64,000 nucleotides of DNA from Fulvia fulva (taxonomy: Eukaryota > Ascomycota > Dothideomycetes > Mycosphaerellales > Mycosphaerellaceae): positions 1,240,001-1,304,000 of the forward strand of contig NC_063023.1 of assembly GCF_020509005.1 (NCBI RefSeq), in the 5' to 3' direction. Positions 54,101 through 64,000 of the stretch are shown here, one piece after another. Both the position numbers and the translations under genes were made by a program. How positions within the stretch are numbered: the stretch's first letter is position 1; every line of letters begins with the position of its first letter. Under the pieces are notes generated by a model. It ran no database searches and had not been told where the DNA came from. It worked only from the letters and a program-made list of their open reading frames with translations.

Positions 54101-57100
54101 GACATAGACGATAAAGAAGTGGACTACTAGGGCGTTTCTTAACGCGCGTAGAGAATGTACGCGTACCGGCCTAGGGCTAAGTACTTCTATATTATGCCTA
54201 CTAGGCGTAAGAGCGACGACGGAGAGCTTAAGCTAAGTGTAATAGCTACTAATGATCTAGACTAATTCTTGAACAAGTAGTTTAATCACAAACCGAAGGA
54301 GAAGTTGCCGCCGATATACTACGATATTACGGACGCTTTCTTAGCTAAGGATTATAAAGGACTCCTACCTTACCGGCTAGGCGTAGATCATAAGATTCAC
54401 ATTAAGCCTAATAGTCTATAAGAGCCACTATACCGCAAGCCCTACGGCCTAGCTAAGAAGGAGAACGAGGTAGTTAAGAAATAGCTAGACGAGTAAACAT
54501 CTAAAGGGAAGGTACGGAAAGTAGGGCAAAAGACGAGCTAGTCTCCTACACTAGTACTAGTAGTACGTAAGCCTAGAGGTGGGCTACGTGTTTATATCGA
54601 CTATAGAGGATTGAATACGATCACTATTAAGAACCGGTATCCGATTCCCTTGATATAAGAGACGCTTAACCGTATATACGGCAAGAAGTACTTCACGAAG
54701 CTAGATATTATAGCAGCCTTTAACAAGTTACGGATAGCTAAAGGGCACGAGTAGTTAACGGCGTTTGCGACACGATACGGTATCTACGAGTGTCTAGTGT
54801 TGCTATTCGGCTTGTATAACGGACTAGTATCGTTCTAATTATATATTAATAAGGTCTTATAAGAACACCTAGACGACTTTGTGTCGGCCTACCTAGATAA
54901 CGTACTTATCTTTAGTGACACCTTAGAGGAGCACATTGAACACGTGCGGAAGGTTCTTACTAAGCTACGCGATGTAGGACTTATAGTAGACATCGATAAA
55001 AGCGAATTCTACTAATAGAAGGTAAGGTATCTTAGGCTAATTATAACTCCTAACGGTATCGAGATAGACCCCGAGAAACTCGAATGTATTTAGACATAGG
55101 AAGCTCCTAAGAACCTAAAGGATATCTAGGCCTTCCTTAGATTTACTAACTTCTATAGGCGGTTCATCGAAGCATTTTCGCGTATAGCTACTCCTCTTAC
55201 AAACCTGACTAAGTCGGACGGACTAAGCAATCATAAGAACAGAAGGATTCAATAGTCACTAGATTACTAACGAGCTTTTGACAATTTGAAAGCTACGTTC
55301 AGCAAAGCCGGCATGCTCGCACATTATATACTAGGTAGGGAAACGGTAGTATAGACAGATTCTTTAGATTTTATAAATGCCGGCGTACTTTCGTAGTATA
55401 ACGAGAAGGGTATACTATATCCTATAGCCTTCTACCCGAAGAAGTTGAGTCTATAGGAGTGTAATTATAAAATCTATAACAAGGAACTGTTAGCTATTAT
55501 TAAGGCTTTTAAGGAATAGAGACCCGAGCTCGCCTACGAAGTAGATAATAAGGACTTATAGCTAGTCAAGATTTATACCGACTATAAGAACCTAGAATAC
55601 TTTATAAAGACAAAGTAGCTAAATCGGCGACAAGCGCGTTAGGCTAAGTTCTTATTACAGTTCAACTTCAAGATAATATACCGTCTAGGACTTTAAGGTA
55701 TAAAGCTAGACAGCCTAACGGGACGTAGCTAGGACCTTCCGTAGGGGGTAAACGACCCTCGGAACTAGCATTAGCATTAGACATTGCTACCTCCTAAGCG
55801 ATTCCTTAAGATCGCCTTACTATAGGCAATAGTAGAAGATACGCCGGGAGAAGAGGAACTAGTATAGCTAGGCCCTAAAGCTAAAGAGTTTATGCCTATA
55901 GAACGAGATACGCCTACTAAATAACCGGCGACGCGTAAAAGTCAACGGGAAGCCGAACTCGAGTATCGAATGTCGACGGCGTACGTAACTAATAACGAGC
56001 TTAAGACCGCGATCAAGGACCTATAGAAAGACCGCACTCCTATACTACTATAGAGAGCGAAGATTCACCTAGTATACTATAAAGTAGATAGCGACCTACT
56101 ATATATTCGAAATTAATACGACGGCTAGAGCTTATAGGTACTAAATGACCAAGCCTTATAGACTAGGATAATCAAGATAAACTATAACGCTCTAGTAGTA
56201 GGCTATCTAGGACGAGCTCGTACTTATAAACTCGTAGCACGTAAATTCTACTAGCCTAGATTAGCGAGATCCGTACGTAGATATACCGCGAATTACCGTA
56301 CCTACCGTATAACAAAATCTCTATACTCCTAGCCACTAGGATTATTATAGCCACTTCCTGTTCTAGATCGGCATTAGAAATATATTGTAGTCGACTTCGT
56401 TATCGGACTCCTAGATAGTACTCTTAACGGTATAGTCTATAACAACATTATAACCGTTACTAATAGGCTTACTAAGGAAGTCGAGCTGATCCCTATTAGC
56501 GCAATAATAGTATAGAATGCGGCAAGGCTTTTCCTTAAACATATGTTCTGTCGGCGCGGGTTTCCTAACACTATTATATTAGACCGTAGTAAGTAGTAGG
56601 TTGCTACCTTCTAGAAGAAATACTATAAGATGCTCCGTACAAATCGTAAGCTAAGTTCTTCGTATTACCTAGAAACTAATAGACAGTCAGAACGTACTAA
56701 CTAGGCGATAGAACAGTATCTTCGTATATTTACTAATAAGGCATAGGATAACTAGGTAGAATAGCTATACCTTGCTTAGTTCGCGATCAATAATCACCTA
56801 TCCGAGACTACTAGTATGTCGCCGTTCTACGCTACCTTAGGCTATAACCCTAAGTTTATAGAGCGAGTTGACCTAAACGCTAGAAAGGAGGGAGGACTGA
56901 CTACTCTCTAGCGACTAGATGCGCAATTAGTAGAAACCTTTATACGTCGAATTTGCGAGCTTTATAAGCACCTTTAAGAGAATATACGAATGTTATAAGC
57001 TCTCTAAGTAGAAGTAGCAAACCGCTACCGAAGTATTCCTCTAGACTATAAGGTAGGTGATTAGGTATATTTTAGTACTAAGAACATCCGTACGACTCGA

Positions 57101-57438
57101 CTATCTAAGAAGCTAGATAGGAAATATGCCGGCCCTTACTAGATTACGGAAGTTATACCGGCTAGACTCTCTTATCGACTGAAACTATTAGACGCTCTAG
57201 TAGGACTTAATAACTACTTCTACACCTCACTACTATAACGAGCCGACCACCCCGATTTTATACTACTTAAAGGGCAGTATCTAGCGCCGCTACTACCGAT
57301 AACTATCGAACCTAACACTACCGAGGCTGATATAGTAGCCGATATAGTAGTAGCACCTACGTATATATACGAGGTAGGAAAGATCCTTAATATATGTACC
57401 CGTAAGCGGGTAGGTAAGGTGAAGAAGGGGCATAAGCG
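51182..57438 (+). pseudogene. Gypsy 2 gag-pol relic, gag to start of chromodomain
   Basis: Leader to about 51330. Gag has a coiled-coil stretch (about 52015-52180), a Gly/Ser/Asn linker (52280-52350) and a capsid-like part (52530-52760). A zinc-knuckle remnant is at about 53265-53350. Protease shows ARGLIDSASTSLFLN at about 53625. RT covers about 54560-55000 with YLDNVLIFSD at about 54890 (catalytic D to N). RNase H lies at about 55340-55620 and integrase at about 56240-56760 (VVDFVIGL, then ILDRSK). A GPY-like module (YAGPY..TEVIP, 57124) and the first half of a chromodomain (YEVGKILN, 57370) follow. Nearly all stops are TAG/TAA replacing W/Q. Confidence 0.88.
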
Positions 57439-57454
57439 TAAGGTAGATATATAG
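57439..57454. repeat. Target-site duplication of L2d (left)
   Basis: taaggtagatatatag recurs exactly at 62449-62464. Confidence 0.88.
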
Positions 57455-57619
57455 ATAGATAGATTTGTCATTCCCCTATTCTAGGACCCTATCCGGCCTA
57501 TATAGGTATATATCTATTGTTATATACAAAGGGAAACCCGAATAGGTGAAAACCCTTCCCGCCCCCGACTACTCCTTATCTAGTTTAGCTTTCCCTCTAA
57601 ATATACGTAGTCTATGTCA

Positions 57620-60600
57620 CTACCCCGTTAGCCCCCGCTCCTAGCCGGTCTCGTCGCGCTACGTCGTGTCCTCTCTTCCTATACTGCTCCTACTAGGCGG
57701 TACTATTCTAGCTAGCCCTTCTCTAGTATCTAGTTCGTAATACGCCGTAGGTCCTTAGCGTTGTTAAGAAGTGCCCTAATCGTCCGGTTCCTCGCCTTTA
57801 CTATCCACTCCCCCCTTCCTAGCGACCACCTCGGACAGACGAGGAGTGCGTGCCGTACGTTCTAGGAGCGATAGCCGTAGGGGCAGCTAGTATTCGTATA
57901 TCCTAGAACCTTCCTCTATAATAGGTACCCCTAGAGGCCGATATGTTCGCTTCGTAGTTAGGTTACTATACTACTCTATACCCTCGTAAGGCGGTAGTAG
58001 ATGAGCTTTAGGGGGTACTTGACCGCGGATTTTGTAGCTAACTATTCCTTAGGTTGTCCCGCTAGCTAAGGGCGTCTACTATACCCTATAACCTAGTTGT
58101 TCCACCTCTCTTTCTATAGTTGCTCTATAAACGATTTCTTACCTTCCTATTATGTTACTAGCTATTCGTCCCTTACCCGGTAGTTCGGCTCGTTTCCGGG
58201 TCGAATGCCCCTATACGCTAGTACTGATTCGCGGGCCCTTACGACTATACTAGCGATGACCTTCTATACTAGGTACTGTGCCGACTTGCCTAAGTAGGAG
58301 GTCCGTAGTCCCTAGATATATAGGTCGATCGGCGGTATAGCGGTCTCGTACTTAAGCATCCTCGTTAGTGTCGACTTATATACCCCGGTGACCTTCCTTA
58401 GGCATTGGTTTTAGATCTTCGCTAGCGGCGCGACGAGTCCCTTCGATAGGTAGGCCCTCTGGCCTAAGGACTACACTTAGCTACTATAGGTAAGGACTGG
58501 CCGTATAATAGCCGTATATAGAAGTCGTGACTACCGGAAGTCCGCCCCCTATATAGACGTAGTAAGCCTCTAGTATAATGCTATATTCTGTTCAGCTTTC
58601 CGTAATATTACCTATACGTACTTCCTCTACCGTAGCGCCGGGTCTACCTACAGTCCGAGGATCCTAAGCTGATTTGCCGGGTTAGTCGTATGCCCCTATA
58701 TCTAGATAGAAGCTTGTATATTATAGAACCGTAGCCGGCGCGTAAAGTGTATTAGATTGTACTTTTCTAGGGCAAACCGAGCCCCGTACCTCCTAGCCTA
58801 GTCCTCGTAGATCTTGTACTTCTCTTCTAGTAGCCTACAGTTCTCCTTAGTCGAGGAAGACTACGCTAGGATGTTTGTGTCGTCTACGAAGCCGCTCGTA
58901 GCGGTGTTCTAGGATTCTAGGGCTAGGAGTAGCGTCGCTATAAAGAAGAGGAACAGAATAGGTACTAGCGTTAAGCCTTACGGGATTCTAGTATAGACTA
59001 CTTGAAATAGGCTTCTATACTAGCCGACTAGGATCGACGTACTACGGTTTTGGAGGTAGGACCGTACGAAGTTGACAAGCTACTTAGGGAGTCCCTTCGA
59101 CCTTAGGATATAGAGTAGCCGCGGGTATAATACGTAGTCGAAGGCTCCCGATATGTCTAGGCTAAGTAAGGAAGCTACCTTGTCCCTATTCTTATACTAG
59201 ATAGCCTTTACCTAAGAGGTGATAAGTTCTATCGCGGATAGCGTCGATCGCTATAGGCGCGCACCTATCTAGGTGTCCGGGAGTAGGGAGTGTTCCTCTG
59301 CCGCCTCGGAGAGTCTCGTTATAACTAGCTTCTTAAGCGCCTTCTCAAGAGTGTTAAGGAGCGCAATTAGGCGGTACGACTTCACCTACGTATAGTCTTC
59401 CTTCTACGGCTTACGTAGGACCACTGTCGTCGATTGTTTAAAAGCTATCGGGTAGTACCCGGTCTATAGGTAGGCGTTAAAGATCGCTACAACTACTAGG
59501 GCTAGTTGATCTCTACACTTCTTTAGTAGCTCGTTTAGGATCCTATCCGGCCCCGGGGCTTTCTTCGCCGGCAACTTCCTTAGTATAGCGGTAACTTCTC
59601 CCTCGGACACCTCCTATTAGACCGCGATGCTAGGGGCTAGGGGAGTAGAGCTGTTTATATCGCTTAGATTAGCCTCGACTAGGGGCGGGAAGAACTTGCT
59701 AGCTAGTAGACGCGCCTTAGCCTCGGGGTCGCTAACCGGGCCACTAGGCGATTGTAGCGCTAGGATAGAGAAGGAGGGGCCCTGTGTAGGGTCCTGTCGG
59801 GCCCATTTCGCTAGCTTCTACATCTTCTCTAGCTTGCCGGCGATTTCTTCTACTATAGCCCTCTAGCCGACTGCTTTCTCCCTTCGTATTATAGCTTTCT
59901 TCTATTAGTATGCCTCCCTATATACGTTCTAGGCCTCCTCGCTATAGCTGCTCGTCTATACCCGGCGGGCTCTCCTTGCTTCTCTTACTACCGTAGTATA
60001 CTCCGGCGTCTAGTATAGTTTAGACTATATCGTTAGTTAGGCAAGCGGAACGTAAAGTGAGGTCGCTTTTCTTATTTCGTCTATTAACCCCTAGACTACT
60101 TCGTCTATCTCGTCTTTACTATTATATTGCTACTACGCGATCTGGACTAGCCTCTTAGAGTTATCGAGGTACGCCTAGATGTTGGCCTAGTAGGCCTTTC
60201 CCTAGTTTAGCTTAGGGGTTCTCGCTAGTGTACGTTATATCTATATCGTAATAGAGGTCCTGACTAGCATATAGTCTAACGACGCCTCGAGTTTATGTTC
60301 GATCCTATAGTAGGTTACCGTATAGTAGTAGCTATCTAAGATCTAGGAGAGGTCGATCGTGCCTTAGAGTCCCCCTCTCTTCTAGGTGCCTAGGTCCTTC
60401 GGGGTATTAAGGGCAATTACGTTACTCGCTATCAAGTCGAGTACTTCGTCGGCTATAGGGTGCGGCTGTATAAGGCTTTCCTAGGAAGGGTAGTGTATAT
60501 TGAAGTCTCCTACTACGATGTGGCACCCTTGTCTCTTAAGCGTACTATCTAGGTGTCTGTAGACCCCTAGGTCGCGGCTAGACCTCGAGGCTAGCGGTTG

Positions 60601-60955
60601 TATATATAGGTTGTGTATCTAGGTGCTACCTACGTAGAGGGAGGTAATATCGCCCCCGCCTTCTTCGTCTACGTAGTAAACTACCTCCCAGTCGGATTCT
60701 AGTATGTCCTTGCTAATATAGAAGCACGTACGGGGTCTGCCGTCGCCTCGTAGGTATGTCGTATAGCCTAGTGACTTATAGGTCGTTAGTCTCTTATAGT
60801 ATAGATTAATCTATAGCTCCTAGATTATAAGGACGTAGTAGACGCGCGGGTCCGCCTCGTATAGGAAATGGTTCTAGACTATATCCTTGCTATAGTTAAC
60901 GTTATACTAGATAATACTAAGCGTGTCGAGGCTAGTTATCGGTATCGATAATCAT
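57620..60955 (-). pseudogene. L2d ORF2 relic
   Basis: ORF2 frame from ATG (60953-60955) to the stop at 57620, the same length as in L2b and L2c. The RT active site FVDDTNIL lies at about 58868-58890, and KAPGPDRI is legible near 59560. Many internal stops. The + strand open stretch 59627-59866 is an antisense shadow. Confidence 0.87.
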
Positions 60956-62270
60956 TTCCTCTATATCGTCCTATGTCCTACTGCCCTATACGTCCTAGTC
61001 TACGCCTATCGGCTATATACTAAAGGGGAGCCGGGCCTAGTTAGATTCCCTCGCCGTAGCTAGTAGAGTACGTAGCCTCCCGTACGCCCTAGGTTACGTA
61101 TCCTTTATATCGTTCTCGGCCCTAGGGCGCTTATGCCCGACCACCGCTAGTTAGTTCTGGTATAGGCTAGCCTTACGGTCGCCGTAGAATCTTAGGGCGA
61201 CGGTTCTGTTTGTGATTGCCTTGTTTTTCGCTAGTTTCCGCTATAGGCATTCCGTACTATACGATAGGTAGTGCCCCGGACAGTTCGCGTACCGTCTCGT
61301 AGTCGATATATAGTCCCTAGATATATAGTCTCCTACACAGTTCGAGTAGGCCTACTTGTTTATACACGTGTAGGTTTGGTGTCTATACTGTTAGCATTTG
61401 AAGCATTAGAGGACACGAAAGGATAAGGAGTGCTTTTCTACTATCTTAAGGCTATATTACTAGACTAGGCCTTGTTCTATCGCTAGATCCGCCGCTTTCG
61501 CGTCTTATAGCTATATTATTAGCGCCGAGGCCTTCTTGCCTTCTAGCCATTTCCTATAGAGCCAAGTCGCCTTCTAGATTAGAGAGTTAAGAGTGACCGG
61601 GTTGTCCTCTTAGAGAGCGCGTAGGTGACCCTAGTTAGTTAGGTCAAACTCCTTAGGCATATCGTAGACTAGGATCGTAAATTGTTTCGTTAAGACCTTC
61701 GCTAATGCCGTAACCTTAGATACCTACTATAGCTATACCTCTAGGTGCCTCCTAGTAGTAGCAGAGCTAGTATAGATCTATAGAGTACCGTTAGACTATT
61801 AGTTCACTACGACCACCCCTAGTTAGTTAATTCGTTAGGCGAGCTCCTTGTTCGATAGCTTCGCAACTTCGGCCTAGTCTTCCTTTACTATAATGCGGAT
61901 CGTAACTACATCGTGCGTTAGGCGGGGGCCTAGTATCGATGCCGCGACCGATGCCTAGCTATAGGGGTGTTGATTCCGGGTGGCCTTACTAATCGCCTAG
62001 GACGTCGTCCTTATTTCTTGTTGCCCTCGGTAATACGACAGTACAAGCGCCGTGCGTAGCTAAGTGATCATTACCTATAGAGACCGGTAAGGGAGCTGAT
62101 CGTTAGTTTCTATACTTTTTACGTCCTCTATAAGTTGCTACTAGTTGTCTTAGGGGGGCTTCGCCTATAGGGCCGTAGGCGCCGTTAGTACCGTAGCCTA
62201 GGCTACTATTACCTAGGAGTTGCCTAATGTAGCTAGGCACCTCCGCGGCGTTTAGAGCTAAAGAAATAGG
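60952..62270 (-). pseudogene. L2d ORF1 relic
   Basis: ORF1 remnant overlapping ORF2 at ATGA. The knuckle region at about 61230-61410 keeps more cysteines than L2c (tgctaac and gcattag words near 61390). RIP stops break it. The right border is approximate. Confidence 0.72.
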
Positions 62271-62448
62271 GTAAAGAGAGCTTCAAGCTGTCTAGATTGA
62301 ATAAGGTATAACTCCCTTAGTCCTAGGGGTAGTGGCCTGCTTTATATATCGTTAGAATGGCCTTAATAAGAGCTTTCGAATGTGTCTTAGTACGGTTAAT
62401 AAGAGCGTAGGCGGTATCGGGGTTATTGTTTACTAAAGTTCCGGTATA

Positions 62449-62464
62449 TAAGGTAGATATATAG
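62449..62464. repeat. Target-site duplication of L2d (right)
   Basis: Exact 16-bp partner of 57439-57454. Confidence 0.88.
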
Positions 62465-63026
62465 TATAAGGTGAAATGGGCTAGATATTAGAACGAGGAG
62501 GATAGTAAGACCTAGTAACCTATAGAGGATATGCTTAAACACGCGGCCGCCGCTATTACAGACTTTTACTATAACCGGCCGGAGTTGTCTACGCCTATAG
62601 GCTTCGTAGCTCTATCTGACTAGTCCCTACTAGCTACTAAGGTACTCGGGCTCAACACGATTAGGGTTATTCCGAAAGACACCGTTACGAATAAGTCGCC
62701 TCGAGCCTTACCTCTAATAGAATCTACTCCGTATATGTTCGATACTCGAGTAGAGCCTATAGAGCCTATAATAATACCTAACTTTAGTTATAAGGATTAT
62801 ACGCGAGTACTAGCCGAAGACAGACGTAGGTCTAGGGCAAGCTAGCTAACTAGGCAACATGTTTCTCGAAGGAAGCCGGTCGAGGATAGTCTTAATAGAG
62901 CGAATGCGATGTTATCGGATAACGATAGGGCACTAGAGGATAATTAGGCGTTCGCGCGATTATAGAGCTCGATAGGTAAGTAGCCTTATAAGGTAGATAA
63001 CGCTTAGAGTACTAAGGCGTGTTTTA
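62465..63026 (+). pseudogene. Gypsy 2 pol relic, second half of chromodomain and C-terminal extension
   Basis: After L2d the frame resumes with YKVKWARY.NEEDSKT..PIEDML (about 62465-62540), the second half of a chromodomain, which in chromoviruses directs integration to marked heterochromatin. The same frame stays open, apart from TAG codons, for another ~160 codons (for example SPRALPLIESTPYMFDTRVE at about 62698), almost to the polypurine tract. This is a C-terminal extension of no recognised function. Confidence 0.78.
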
Positions 63027-63039
63027 GGACGGGGGATAC
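63027..63039 (+). other. Polypurine tract of gypsy 2
   Basis: aggacggggga directly precedes the 3' LTR, the expected position for plus-strand priming. Confidence 0.5.
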
Positions 63040-63223
63040 TATCACGGGTAGCCCGCGACCCCCTACTATAGCTACGTCGGCCCGGCTAAACCGCGGACCT
63101 TCCGTATCGGGTTAGCGCGGCTTAGCTCTGCTTTATAACTTTGCCGCGCCTCGCGCTCCTCTTTCGTAGCTTCGTAGAACAATAACTATCTCGTTCGGAC
63201 CCTATAATACGCGCGCCCTTATA
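63040..63223 (+). repeat. 3' LTR of gypsy 2
   Basis: 184 bp, starting tatcacggg (TGT to TAT) and ending cttata; aligned end to end with 50998-51181. Confidence 0.92.
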
Positions 63224-63228
63224 CTAGG
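63224..63228. repeat. Target-site duplication of gypsy 2 (right)
   Basis: ctagg, partner of 50993-50997. Confidence 0.85.
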
Positions 63229-64000
63229 AGGACAATTCCTCTTTAGATTCTTCGCTATCTAGTAAGTCTACTTAATAGGTACGTACTCTATACCCCGACT
63301 CGCTATATCGCTTATAGCGTCGTAGCCTTAGTACTAGCCGAATACTATCTAGAGACTCTCTACTTACTTCCTACCTCCTAGTATCCTCTAGAGGTATTAA
63401 TTACGACGCCTTATCGAAGGTTAGAGACCCTCTAGACTGAATATACTTGCGCTTTCGTGCTTTCCGCTATATAAGGGCCTCGTTAGACTTACGTAGCTTA
63501 CTAATCTCGCTTCGTATAAGAGCTATCTAATACGCTATCTCTCTACTCCCTCTCTATTACTCTATTGAACGACCTTCCTCTTTCTACTACGCCTTTCTAA
63601 ACCCGTAACGACGCTCTAAGACGTAATAATACCTATTATAAACCCTGTCTCGTCGAAATTATAGGTGTCCTAGTTAAGGATGCTATACTTCTCCTTTATA
63701 TTACGTATAAGTAAGAACTACCTCTCGATAACGTCTAGATCTTCTATTAGGGCTCGCTAACGATCGTATCTACGTATTATACGAACCTTTAGCTCACGAT
63801 GCCGCCTAATAAACCTGTCTGTCTAATTAAGACTAGCGGGCTTAAGACCCTTCTCTTATAGTAATAAATCGGCTATTACTCGTATACTAGCCTTTAATAG
63901 CGGGAAACCTCTAAGATCTAGCTCGAGTATATACTTAAGTATTACCCTCTCTTCTAGCTCTATAAGCTTCTTCGAACTAGGCTCGTAGTCACCCCGAGGA
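63224..64000 (-). pseudogene. Pogo/Fot1-type transposase relic, cut by the window edge
   Basis: Minus-strand translation gives RRHRELKVRIIRRYDR (about 63800-63755), then DTYNFDETGF (about 63672-63643), the first catalytic-Asp motif of the pogo/Fot1 DDE transposase, and VVTGLERRSRKRKVVQ. After SNRE (about 63560) the protein jumps, in another frame, to a C-terminal coiled-coil part (IALIRSEISKLRKSNEAL). It ends in RRYKRYSESGYRVRTY, a zinc knuckle whose Cys and His all read Tyr through RIP. About 200 residues carrying the other two catalytic acids are missing, so the copy was already deleted. It is interrupted by gypsy 2 and continues at 50875-50997. Confidence 0.82.

Larger units (their letters stand above)
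57455..62448 (-). mobile_element. L2d: full-length LINE of the L2 family in the gypsy 2 chromodomain
   Basis: 4,994 bp on the minus strand with an ATAG tail and a perfect 16-bp duplication. It is the least RIPped of the L2 copies (for example FVDDTN and several TG/CA words kept), consistent with being the last insertion of this stack. Family homology ends at about 62388, followed by 60 copy-specific bases. Confidence 0.92.
50998..63223 (+). mobile_element. Gypsy 2: full-length RIPped Ty3/gypsy chromovirus with a nested LINE
   Basis: Two 184-bp LTRs and a 5-bp duplication ctagg (50993-50997 and 63224-63228) define a 12.2-kb unit, of which 4,994 bp plus a 16-bp duplication are LINE L2d. Net gypsy length is about 7.2 kb. 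It is inserted in the pogo-like transposon. Domain order is gag, protease, RT, RNase H, integrase, chromodomain. Confidence 0.93.

Overview
The window looks like a repeat-dense heterochromatic island of a filamentous ascomycete (Pezizomycotina). I found no host gene, tRNA or rRNA that I can support. Almost every stretch is a retrotransposon or DNA transposon, and most copies carry the signature of repeat-induced point mutation (RIP): CpA and TpG are nearly gone and replaced by TpA, reading frames are broken by TAG/TAA, CpG is kept, and pairs of copies stay collinear over about 5 kb with almost no indels. Four young insertions are not mutated this way: LINE A (10576-15470), LINE B (20991-26140), a Ty1/copia element with identical LTRs (28069-33607) and a chimeric retro-insertion (49101-50663). 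They were inserted after the RIP episodes.

Left part (1-15470): a RIP-damaged copia (1 to about 3.3 kb, + strand) is followed by a full-length RIPped Tad-like LINE (L1a, 3578-8711, - strand), an unidentified RIPped coding remnant, a 5'-truncated LINE (L1c, + strand) and LINE A, which meets L1c tail to tail. Middle (15471-28068): a second copia relic is split by the RIPped LINE L2a (15803-20805, + strand, 13-bp target duplication) and by the intact LINE B (5.15 kb, - strand, 17-bp target duplication, both ORFs open). Then comes the young copia (5,539 bp, - strand, 235-bp identical LTRs, 5-bp duplication), with a primer-binding site matching the tRNA-Met anticodon arm.

Right part (33608-64000): RIPped LINEs L2c (with a solo LTR inside) and L2b precede a nested stack. 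A Ty3/gypsy chromovirus (gypsy 1, from 43884) is broken by the chimeric insertion and by a pogo/Fot1-type DNA transposon. That transposon is broken by a second copy of the chromovirus (gypsy 2, 50998-63223, 184-bp LTRs, 5-bp duplication), whose chromodomain is in turn split by LINE L2d (57455-62448, 16-bp duplication).

The most interesting signal concerns the 5' ends of the LINE insertions. Where target duplications delimit a copy, 36-143 nt of copy-specific sequence lies between the family-wide 5' end and the duplication. The insertion at 49101-50663 is an extreme case: about 1.07 kb of unrelated, GC-rich, apparently non-coding sequence is joined to the last 0.5 kb of a LINE, all inside one 15-bp duplication. 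This resembles the composite element MINE (WEIRD plus the 3' end of the LINE MGL) reported from Magnaporthe, and points to template switching by the LINE reverse transcriptase.
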